Assembly: GCA_963792785.1 (NCBI GenBank)
Contig: CAWBXO010000001.1
Location: 1,426,001-1,490,000, forward strand
DNA from: CAWIMX01 sp963792785
GTDB lineage: Bacteria > Acidobacteriota > Vicinamibacteria > Vicinamibacterales > CAVVIG01
Reading direction: 5' to 3'
DNA: 64,000 bases
Shown: positions 44,113-51,618 of the stretch, one piece after another
How positions within the stretch are numbered: position 1 is the first letter of the stretch
How the letters are laid out: each line of letters starts with the position of its first letter
The notes under the pieces: generated by a model
Database searches by the model: none
Seen by the model: the letters and a program-made list of their open reading frames with translations, nothing else
What the model was told of the DNA's origin: nothing
Made by a program: the position numbers and the translations under genes

Positions 44113-46142
44113 ATGATCTCCAGTAAACGCCGGAATGCACTGGTATTGTCGGCCGTCGTCGGTCTGCTGGCATACGGTCTCGTGCCAATATCGCGCGCCC
44201 AGCAGACGCCGGTGGCTGGGCCCCGCTTCGTGAGCGACGAGCAATTGACGCAGCACGCCGGCGTGGGCTCTCAGGTCGTCCACCCCCCGGCCAATGTTGC
44301 CTCGGGCGGCTATGCGGCCGTCCCGAAGGGAAACGGCACGGTCCGTTGGGTCCACTACGACTTCGGCGTCGACCGCCGCTACTCGGGCGATCCGACGGAT
44401 CCAAGCTCCTGGACCGATTCTGCGGGCGCTCATCATCGTTCGTTCTGGCGCCCGATCAGCACCGATTGCGTACCGTGCCAGCCGTTCGTCTTCCTGTTCA
44501 ACGACACGATGGACCAAGTGTTCCGGCTGCGCGCGACACTCGAGGAGATCGAAGCGCGCCGTGCCGGCGAGGTCGCGGTCATCGAGAGAGACATCGCCTC
44601 GGTGCGCCCGACGTCGAAGACGCCGTCCAGCGGCGGGCTGAACAGTCCGCAGTTGAAGCACGTGATCGACTTACAGGCCCATATCGACGTGATCAATCAG
44701 GCCGCCGCGGACGAAACCAAGGTACGAAAAGCCGAGATCGCGGCGAATGAACAGCGCGCCAAGGTCCTGGCGCGCAAGATCGCCGACTGCGAACGGCAGT
44801 GCGCCGCGGGAACCGCCACCAGTGGCCTCGCTCCCGCCGGTCTGGGTGGATGGATTCCCAGGACGCCGATCACGGCGCCGGGGTTGACCGACCTGCCCTT
44901 TCCCTGGAAGGGACCGTATACGACGAACTGCTACGCCTGCAGGAAGCTGGCGGTCCGGTTGAACGAGTTGCCCGGTGTGGCGGTCAGGCTCATGGGCACC
45001 ATCAATTTCCGCGCAGACGAGCTGCAGTTCGCGCGGGCCGTCCTGCAGCCGTGGCGTCGAGTGCAGATGATTACCGGCCCGGACCTCAACAGGGCGGTGA
45101 CACCGGAAATCATCGCGAGTCTGCAGAGCGGTCTGGACTACTACCGGGCAAGGCTGAAGCGGCTGACCGCGTACTTCAACCAGGTGCTGGGCCTGCTGCA
45201 CGACTGCGAGCAGAAGTACTGCGCCACGCCGCGCTCCACGGACAAGCGCGTCGGACTGGCGCCGTCGCCGGACCCCATCGATCTCGGATCGGCGTGCGCG
45301 TACGGCCACGCCTGCGCACCGCTGTCAACGTGTCTCGGCGACGACTGCCTCGCCCTCGAGGACTTCTGCACCGAAGAGCATGGCTTCTGCGCCTCCGGAT
45401 CGACCGTGGATCCGAGCGTCCAGCTTGTCGTCACGGGCCAGTTCACGATGGCCAACGCACTCGACGTTCCGGCGCCGGGCGCCGCCGCCGCGCCCCCCTC
45501 CCGTGGACCGACCGCCTCGCACAGATGCTGTCGAGACCGGTGCACGCCGCCGACGCTCCGACCGTGGCCATCGTCGCCAACGGTGCGTCCCAGGGAGAAG
45601 CCTTGGCGGTACACATCCAGGACGACACCGGCACGGTGACGACCATGGCGCTCGGCGAAGGCGTGGTGCTGCAGCCCCTGGCGGGCGCGCGCCCCCGCGT
45701 CGACGCCCTCGCCGGACGGCCAGGCACGACGACGACGGCGATTGGCGCGTTCTGCGTCGAGTTCGAGAAGGCGCCGCCGGCGCCCGGGCAGATCTACCGC
45801 CTCGCGCCGCCCGCGATTCAGGAGCGGTACGCGCCGGTTCGTGACGTACTCCGCGCGGCTGACGACGTGGCCGATACGCTGCAGCCGAACAGCGACCCGG
45901 CGACCTACCTCAACTCCATCCGGCAGTATGCGGTGTGGACACGGGTCGAGGGCTGGGATCGCGATGCGTTCGGCGAGCACCTGCTCGAGCGAACCAAGAA
46001 GAACGCCGCCAACGCGGGCGTCGACTGGACCGCGGCCATGGAGAAAGCCGTGTCCGCAGCGGTCCCCGGCCGCTGGCGCGACGTGCAGGCCGTCCTGAGG
46101 GCCGCCGGCTCCGGTACGCTGGATCTCGATGAAGGGTTCTGA
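44113..46142 (+). CDS. Unrecognised Cys-rich exported protein, frameshifted at a C6 run
   Basis: About 676 residues when joined. A signal peptide (VLSAVVGLLAYGLVPISRAQ) is followed by DCVPCQPFVF (CxxC near 119-122), coiled coils (about 133-165 and 185-230), DCERQC, NCYACRKLAVRLNELPG (CxxC near 273-276), and a Cys-dense stretch ACAYGHACAPLSTCLGDDCLALEDFCTEEHGFC. At 45493-45498 a run of six C separates the frames; one more C restores LPWTDRLAQML and the C-terminal domain APPAIQERYAPVRDVLRAADDV to VDWTAAMEKAVSAAVPGRWRD. I recognise no domain. Codon use is less G/C-biased than its neighbours, a possible sign of transfer. It interrupts the molybdopterin-subunit cluster. Confidence 0.65.
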
Positions 46143-46351
46143 GGCCAGACGGAGGACGCTTGCCCGGTGTCCCGCGGTCCTGCCCGTTCGCGCCGACGTG
46201 CGCGTGTCCTTCCGCCACCCAACGCTCACCGTGTGGCAGAAGGCCGCTCGCGGCTATCAACGGGCGCCTTGCTGCCCGGCTCGACTTGCCCGATGGTGAT
46301 GACGGATAATCCGTCGAGGGGCTCCGCCCCGAACATCAGCGGAGGCATCAC

Positions 46352-48826
46352 ATGGCGAAGCTCGTCGGGCAGAACTACACCACTCCGGACCTGCACGCGA
46401 AGGTGACCGGCCGGGCCAAATACGCCGAGGACTTCCGGGCCGAGGGCATGCTGTTCGTGAAGCTGCTCCTCAGCCCGTTCCCGCACGCGCGCGTCACGAG
46501 CATCGACACCAGCGCCGCCGAGGCGATGCCGGGCGTCAAGGGCATCCTGACGGCCGACGACCTGCCCGCCCCCGCCGACACGGTCACCGACCTGGGCCAG
46601 ACGATCAAGGCGAACCTGCTCACCGAGCGCGCCCTCACCAACGAGCCCGTGTATCAGGGCGAGCCCATTCTGGCCGTCGCCGCCGTCGACGAACTGACCG
46701 CCGCCGAGGCCGTCGAGAAGATCGTCGTCGAGTACGAGCCGCTGCCCTTCTCGGTCGACACGCTGTCGAGCCTGCGGCCCGGCGGGGCGAACCCGCGCCT
46801 CGAAGGCAACGTCTGGGTGCGCCCGGCGTTCGTGGCCGGCCAGCCGCCGCCGATCCCCGAAGTGCACGACGTCAAGTGGACCGAGGAGCAGTTCCAGGAT
46901 TACACCCAGGGCAAGCTGCCGATGGGCGAGGTGCCCGACGAGTGGACCTACGGCGACCTCGACGCGGGTTTCGCCGGCGCCGCGCTCGTCGTCGACGAGA
47001 CGTTCGTGACGCCCAACACAAGCCACCAGACGCTCGAGACGCGCACCGCGATGGCGTACTGGCAGAACGAGAAGCTCTACCTGCACTGCTCGACGCAGAG
47101 CGTGGTGCAGACGGTGTCGTCGGTGTCGCGGTGGCTGCAGATGGAGCCCGAGAACATCGTGCTCATCAGCGAGTACACGGGCGGCGGCTTCGGCAGCAAG
47201 GCGACGGGCACGATCACCTCGATGATCCCGGCGCTGCTCTCGAAGAAGATCGGCGCTCCCGTGATGATGCGCATCTCGCGCGAGGAGGAGCACTACATCG
47301 GCGGCGCGCGCCCGTCGGTCCTCGGGCGGATGAAGGTCGGCTTCGCCGCCGACGGACGCGTCACCGCGGTGGACATGTTCGTCGTCTGCGAGAACGGCCC
47401 GTACGATCCGGTGGGCGACACGGCGATGACCGGCCGCATCGTGTCCCTCCTCTACCAGCCGCCCGCGATGCGGTGGCGCGGCCTCGCCGTCCTCACCAAC
47501 ACGCCGACGCGGCGCGCGCAAAGCCAGCCGGGCGGCATGCAGGGCGTCACGCTCATGGAGCACGCCCTCACCAAGGCGGCGCGCCAGCTGAAGGTCGACC
47601 AGGTCGCGATCCGGCACATGAACGCGCCCGTGGGCAAGGCGGAGAACGGGCCGCCTGGGCCGAACGGCCGCCGCGGCTACGCGACGAGCGCGTTCGTGAA
47701 GGAGGCGCTCGACAAGGGCGCGGCCCTCTTCAACTGGAGCGAGCGCCAGGCGCGCAACGGCCAGCGCGAGGGATCGAAAGTGCGCGGCGTCGGCGTCGCG
47801 GTCAGCGCGTTCGTCGCGGGGTCGACCGGCTACGACGGCCTGCTCGTGATCAAGCCCGACGGTCGCGTCGCGATTCAGAGCGGCGTCGGCAACCTCGGCA
47901 CCGAGTCGATGAGCGACACCAACCGCGTCGCCGCCGAGATCCTCGGCGTCCCCTGGGAGAAGGTCGACCTGTCGTGGGGCGACACGAGCCGCAGTCTCCC
48001 GTGGACCTGCGTCTCGGGCGGCAGCCAGACGACGCACGCCATGACGCGCGCGGCGCACGCGGCGGCCTCCGACGCGAAGCGGAAGCTGCAGGAAATCGCC
48101 GCTCGCGATCTGGGCGGCCGGCCCGACGACTACATCTTGGAAAACGAGCGCGTCTTCCGCCGCGGGGGCCGCGGCATGAGCCTGGCGCAGGCGGCGACGC
48201 GCGCCCTTGCGCTCGGCGGCACGTACGACGGCCACGAACTGCCCGAGGACATCAACAACGTCACCAGGCGCTCGGCGACGGCCATGGCGGGCCAGGGGCT
48301 GATGGGTGTCGCGCGCGACAGCTACAAGCACGACGGCCAGTCGTTCTCCTACGTCGCGGGCTTCGCCGAGGTGGAAGTCGACGTCGAGACCGGCCACTAC
48401 CACATCCTCGACTACCTCGCCGTCGTCGACGTCGGCACCGTGATCCATCCGCACGCGCTCGGCGGCCAGGCCCTCGGCCGCTCGATGCTGGGGATCGGCC
48501 ACGCGATCGGCCAGAAGTGGGTCTACGACCAGCACTACGGCGTGCCGCTCGCGAAGCGCTTCTACCAGACCCGCCCGCCGACGATCCTCGACGCGCCGAC
48601 CACGATGAACTGGGCGGCCGTGGAGATCCCGGATCCCGAGACGCCCGTCGGCGCGCGCGGCATCGGCGAGCCCCCGGTCGGAGCCGGCTGCAACGCCGTG
48701 CTGAACGCCATCTCGGCCGCCGTCGGCGACGAGGTGTTCCGCCGGGCGCCGGTGCCGGGCGACGTCATCCTGACCTCGCTCCAGGCCGGACACGCCACGG
48801 ATGACCCGCTCACCGCACACGTGTAG
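46352..48826 (+). CDS. Molybdopterin-binding catalytic subunit, paralog 3
   Basis: 824 residues, closely related to paralogs 1 and 2 (LVGQNYTTPDLHAKVTGRAKYAEDF, GGGFGSKATG, GIGEPPVGAG with the catalytic Glu). The pocket motif that reads QRAPGG in paralogs 1 and 2 is QSQPGG here. The Arg at the position of the substrate-binding Arg of xanthine dehydrogenase is therefore Ser, which points to a different substrate. No signal peptide; ATG start with GGAGG-like GCGGAGG upstream. The stop codon TAG opens the NAGTCGC array. The 208-base gap before it shows no gene or repeat. Confidence 0.92.
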   Translation: MAKLVGQNYTTPDLHAKVTGRAKYAEDFRAEGMLFVKLLLSPFPHARVTSIDTSAAEAMPGVKGILTADDLPAPADTVTDLGQTIKANLLTERALTNEPVYQGEPILAVAAVDELTAAEAVEKIVVEYEPLPFSVDTLSSLRPGGANPRLEGNVWVRPAFVAGQPPPIPEVHDVKWTEEQFQDYTQGKLPMGEVPDEWTYGDLDAGFAGAALVVDETFVTPNTSHQTLETRTAMAYWQNEKLYLHCSTQSVVQTVSSVSRWLQMEPENIVLISEYTGGGFGSKATGTITSMIPALLSKKIGAPVMMRISREEEHYIGGARPSVLGRMKVGFAADGRVTAVDMFVVCENGPYDPVGDTAMTGRIVSLLYQPPAMRWRGLAVLTNTPTRRAQSQPGGMQGVTLMEHALTKAARQLKVDQVAIRHMNAPVGKAENGPPGPNGRRGYATSAFVKEALDKGAALFNWSERQARNGQREGSKVRGVGVAVSAFVAGSTGYDGLLVIKPDGRVAIQSGVGNLGTESMSDTNRVAAEILGVPWEKVDLSWGDTSRSLPWTCVSGGSQTTHAMTRAAHAAASDAKRKLQEIAARDLGGRPDDYILENERVFRRGGRGMSLAQAATRALALGGTYDGHELPEDINNVTRRSATAMAGQGLMGVARDSYKHDGQSFSYVAGFAEVEVDVETGHYHILDYLAVVDVGTVIHPHALGGQALGRSMLGIGHAIGQKWVYDQHYGVPLAKRFYQTRPPTILDAPTTMNWAAVEIPDPETPVGARGIGEPPVGAGCNAVLNAISAAVGDEVFRRAPVPGDVILTSLQAGHATDDPLTAHV

Positions 48827-48948
48827 TCGCACGTCGCAAGTCGCGAGTCGCTAGTCCGAGTCTCTAGTCCGAGTCTCTAGTCCGAGTCGCCAGTCGCAAG
48901 TCGCTGTAAGGAAGTGACTTGCGACTGGCGACTAGCGACTTGCGACTA
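48824..48948. repeat. NAGTCGC heptamer array with inverted arm
   Basis: The stop codon of paralog 3 begins the first unit (TAGTCGC). Units AAGTCGC, GAGTCGC, TAGTCCGAGTCTC (three times) and CAGTCGC continue to 48905. The complementary arm GCGACTT/GCGACTG/GCGACTA runs 48916-48948. A perfect 15-bp stem pairs 48888-48902 with 48916-48930 around a 13-base loop. It lies just upstream of the sigma-factor gene. Confidence 0.93.
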
Positions 48949-48993
48949 TTGTGCATCCCCTCCCCTCTCCTCTTCGTAATACACAACAGACGG

Positions 48994-49512
48994 ATGACGA
49001 CCCGCGACGTCGAAGCGGCGGTACGGGAGCACCAGGCGATGGTTTATGGCATCGCGTGGCGTTTCTGCCGGAATCCAGCGGTGGCCGAGGAGATCGCGCA
49101 GGACGTGTTCCTGCAGCTCTTCGAGCACCGCGAGGCCATCGGCGCGGGCGAGCACGCGCTGCGGTGGCTGCGGAAGGCGGCCACGCACCGCTGCATCGAC
49201 CTGTCGCGGCGGGCGAGCCAGCGCCTGGAAGTGGCGGTCGACCCGCTGCCCGAGCCGCCGGTGCCCGCGTCCGAGCGCGATCCGTTCCTCCACGAGCGGC
49301 TGCGGCGTCTCGTGGCGTCGCTGCCGGAGACGCCGCGGCTGGTGGTGATCCTCCGCTACGGCGAGGACATGGACGCGGCCGAGATCGGACGCACGCTCGA
49401 CATGCCGGTGCGCACCGTGTGGAGCCACCTGCAGCGCTCGGTGGCGATGCTGCGCGAGAAGGCCGTGCGAGTGCTGAACGTGAATGAGGAGATCGATGAA
49501 CCCGTTCGATGA
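48994..49512 (+). CDS. ECF-type RNA polymerase sigma factor
   Basis: 172 residues from the ATG at 48994; an upstream frame start at 48919 lies inside the repeat. Region 2: HQAMVYGIAWRFCRNPAVAEEIAQDVFLQLF near 14-44. Region 4: LPETPRLVVILRYGEDMDAAEIGRTLDMPVRTVWSHLQRSV near 109-149. Sigma-70 family, ECF-like, directing core polymerase to a small regulon, probably held inactive by the overlapping downstream membrane protein. Confidence 0.92.
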   Translation: MTTRDVEAAVREHQAMVYGIAWRFCRNPAVAEEIAQDVFLQLFEHREAIGAGEHALRWLRKAATHRCIDLSRRASQRLEVAVDPLPEPPVPASERDPFLHERLRRLVASLPETPRLVVILRYGEDMDAAEIGRTLDMPVRTVWSHLQRSVAMLREKAVRVLNVNEEIDEPVR

Positions 49513-49804
49513 TGACCTGCGCGAAAGCCTGCGGCGGCCGGAGCCGCCCCCCGCGCTCTCCGATCGCGTGATCGCCGAGGTCCGGCGGCGCGAGGCGGCG
49601 GGACACCGGCCCCAGGCGCCCGGCACGGCCTGGTGGCGCTGGGGCCTGGCGGCCGCGGCGGCGCTCGCGCTGAGCATCGGCCCGCTGCTCTACGTGCGGC
49701 ATGTGCGCGACGTCGAGGGCGAGCGCGCGAAAGAACAGGTGCTCACGGCCTTCTACCTGGCCGGCTCATCCTTGCGCGACGTGAAGCTGGCGATGAGGCA
49801 TTAG
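49496..49804 (+). CDS. Small membrane-anchored protein, putative anti-sigma factor
   Basis: 102 residues. It overlaps the sigma gene by 17 bases; start ATG at 49496. The N-terminal cytosolic part reads FDDDLRESLRRPEPPPALSDRVIAEVRRREA, followed by one membrane helix (WGLAAAAALALSIGPLLYV) and a short outer tail (AKEQVLTAFYLAGSSLRDVKLAM). Size, topology and position fit an ECF anti-sigma factor, although no zinc-finger Cys/His motif is present. The stop TAG is the first three bases of a TAGCTGT array. Confidence 0.65.
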   Translation: MNPFDDDLRESLRRPEPPPALSDRVIAEVRRREAAGHRPQAPGTAWWRWGLAAAAALALSIGPLLYVRHVRDVEGERAKEQVLTAFYLAGSSLRDVKLAMRH

Positions 49805-49836
49805 CTGTTAGCTGTTAGCTGTTAGCCGTTAGACCA
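49802..49836 (+). repeat. TAGCTGT heptamer array, second locus
   Basis: Three TAGCTGT units, then TAGCCGT and TAGACCA, starting at the stop codon of the putative anti-sigma gene. Same unit as 41283-41331. Directly after it the gap contains AGAACCCAGAACCCCGAACC, which resembles one arm of the GGTTC family. Confidence 0.9.
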
Positions 49837-49868
49837 AGAACCCAGAACCCCGAACCGCGGAGGACATC

Positions 49869-50387
49869 ATGATCGTTCGCGCGCTGCTCTCGCTCTTTCT
49901 GGCGCTGGCCATGGCCGGCGCGCCCCAGCAGGTGGACATGGCGGCCACGGCAGCCAAGCTGGCCAGCAAGGCCACCCACAAGACCGAGATCGATCTCGAC
50001 CAATCGCTCCTCAGCCTCGCCTCGGCGTTTCTCTCGGACGCCGACGCCGACCAGGCGACCGCCAAGCGGATCATCGCGGGCCTGAAGGGCGTCTACGTGC
50101 GCTCGTACGAGTTCGCGAGCGCCGACGACTACTCGCAGGCCGATCTGGACGGCCTGCGTCAGCAGCTCAGCGGATCCGGATGGAAGCAGATCGTCTCGTC
50201 GGTCGGCGGCACCGAAACCGCCGGCGTGTGGCTGCGCCCGGACGGCCAGACCGTTGCGGGCCTCGCGGTGATCGTGACCGACGGCAACGAGGTCACGCTG
50301 GTCAATCTCGTTGGCACGATCCGTCCCGAGGACATCTCCGCGCTCGGCGGACAGTTCGGGATTCCAAAACTTCCGCAGCCAAAGTAG
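49869..50387 (+). CDS. DUF4252 domain protein, exported
   Basis: 172 residues with a signal peptide (MIVRALLSLFLALAMAGA). DUF4252 core: IIAGLKGVYVRSYEFASADDYSQADLDGLRQQL near 68-100 and WKQIVSS near 106. Family members are small exported proteins of unknown function, frequently encoded behind ECF sigma/anti-sigma pairs, as here, and probably controlled by them. The start has a clear GCGGAGGA site. Confidence 0.87.
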   Translation: MIVRALLSLFLALAMAGAPQQVDMAATAAKLASKATHKTEIDLDQSLLSLASAFLSDADADQATAKRIIAGLKGVYVRSYEFASADDYSQADLDGLRQQLSGSGWKQIVSSVGGTETAGVWLRPDGQTVAGLAVIVTDGNEVTLVNLVGTIRPEDISALGGQFGIPKLPQPK

Positions 50388-50548
50388 GGTTCTGGGGGTT
50401 CCAGGGGTTCTGGAGGTTCTGGAGGTCGGGTTCTGGGTTCTCGGGGTTCAGGGGTTCCGCGGGCAGGCCCTGGGTTCACGAACCAGAACCTCCCCCCTCC
50501 AGAACCCCCGGAATCTCTGGAACCCCCAGAACCTCGGGAACTCCTAGA
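50388..50548. repeat. GGTTC-family long inverted repeat, copy C
   Basis: It begins directly after the DUF4252 stop. Left arm units GGTTCTGGG, GGTTCCAGG, GGTTCTGGA surround the core GGTTCTGGAGGTCGGGTTC. The right arm reads in GAACC orientation. GGTTCTGGGGGTTCCAG (50388-50404) pairs exactly with CTGGAACCCCCAGAACC (50517-50533). The loop is near 50460-50480. It occupies most of the gap before the VOC gene. Confidence 0.9.
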
Positions 50549-50588
50549 ATCGCTAGAAACACCTCGGGATCGCAGTAGAATTCCCGGC

Positions 50589-51608
50589 ATGAAAATCAAA
50601 GCCTTGTTCTGCGCCATCCTCCTGGGTGGCGTAGCCGCCTGGATCGGCGCGCCTCGCGCGACCGCCCAGGGCGCCGACCTCGGCGTGCCCGGATTCCACC
50701 ACCTGCACCTGCTGTCGACCAATCCGGACGCCGCGGTCGACTTCTATGCGTCCCACTTCGCCAGCGCCAAGAAGACGACGTGGGGCGGCTTCCCGGCCAT
50801 CTCGACGACCACCAACGTCCTCATGCTGTTCACGAAGGTCGATCGGCCGCCGCTCACCTCACCGCAGACGGCGTTCTGGCACTTCGGCTGGAACGTGGTC
50901 GACGAGCGCGCCAAGCTCGCCGAATACCAGGCGAAGTACCCGAAGGATCTCGCGCCGCTCTACACGGGCGACGGCGACGGCGTCGTCTATGTGAGCAGCG
51001 ACACCTGGCCGGGCGCCGACGGCACGCTTGGGCGCACCAAGGAACAGGTCGCAGAGGCGAAGCGCGACGGCGTCGAGCCGCGCGGCGGCGCGGGCTTCGG
51101 CTACCTGAACGGCCCGGACGGCGTGTGGATCGAGTTCGCCGGCAACTCGCCGGTCGAGCGCTTCAACCACGTCCACATGTTCTACGACGACCCGCGGTGC
51201 GCCACATTGTGGTACCAGGAGCACCTGAACGTCGCGCCGCGGCCGTCGCGGGGCGGCGCGCCGGCGGCGCCGATCACGGCCGCGAACTGCAAGGTCCAGA
51301 ACGACTACACACGCAGCTGGCCCGCCCTCACCAAGGACGGCATGGTGCGCACGGCCACCGGCGGCGGGGTGTTCGACGATGTGACGATGAACGGATACGT
51401 GCGGCAGTCGCCCGAGCCGCTCGTGAGCACGCGCGGCCACACGGCCGACCACGTCGGCCTCAGCGTGAAGAACCTCGACGCGTGGCTGGCGAAGCTGCGC
51501 CGCGAGAACGTGAAGATCCTGATGGAGCCGTACAAACTCGGATCGACGCGCGCGGCGATGATCGAGGGCCCGAGCAAGGCCGCGATCGAACTCGTCGAAG
51601 TGCCATAA
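50589..51608 (+). CDS. Exported VOC (glyoxalase/bleomycin-resistance fold) protein
   Basis: 339 residues. A signal peptide (KALFCAILLGGVAAWIGAPRATAQ) is followed by two VOC modules: PGFHHLHLLSTNPDAAVDFYASHF near 34-57 and FNHVHMFYDDPRCATLWYQEHL near 196-217, with a last strand DHVGLSVKNLDAWLAKLR. VOC metal sites use His/Glu at these strand starts. Exported VOC proteins are uncommon outside Acidobacteria-like genomes; substrate unknown. It is followed after 10 bases by an exported metallo-beta-lactamase-fold gene. Confidence 0.8.
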   Translation: MKIKALFCAILLGGVAAWIGAPRATAQGADLGVPGFHHLHLLSTNPDAAVDFYASHFASAKKTTWGGFPAISTTTNVLMLFTKVDRPPLTSPQTAFWHFGWNVVDERAKLAEYQAKYPKDLAPLYTGDGDGVVYVSSDTWPGADGTLGRTKEQVAEAKRDGVEPRGGAGFGYLNGPDGVWIEFAGNSPVERFNHVHMFYDDPRCATLWYQEHLNVAPRPSRGGAPAAPITAANCKVQNDYTRSWPALTKDGMVRTATGGGVFDDVTMNGYVRQSPEPLVSTRGHTADHVGLSVKNLDAWLAKLRRENVKILMEPYKLGSTRAAMIEGPSKAAIELVEVP

Positions 51609-51618
51609 GGGGGACGAC

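Noticed and set aside
44113..46142. Programmed -1 frameshift at the C6 run
   Set aside because: No downstream pseudoknot or conserved short product was seen, and other breaks in the window occur at similar homopolymers, so an assembly indel is simpler.
46226..48832. Minus-strand open frame of 868 codons opposite molybdopterin paralog 3 (similar shadows opposite 37697 and 41406)
   Set aside because: The plus strand encodes a well-conserved enzyme; the antisense translation is Arg/His/Val-rich low-complexity typical of GC-rich shadows.
48826..48960. CRISPR array
   Set aside because: Units are 7 bases, contiguous and inverted, with no spacers of uniform length and no cas genes nearby.
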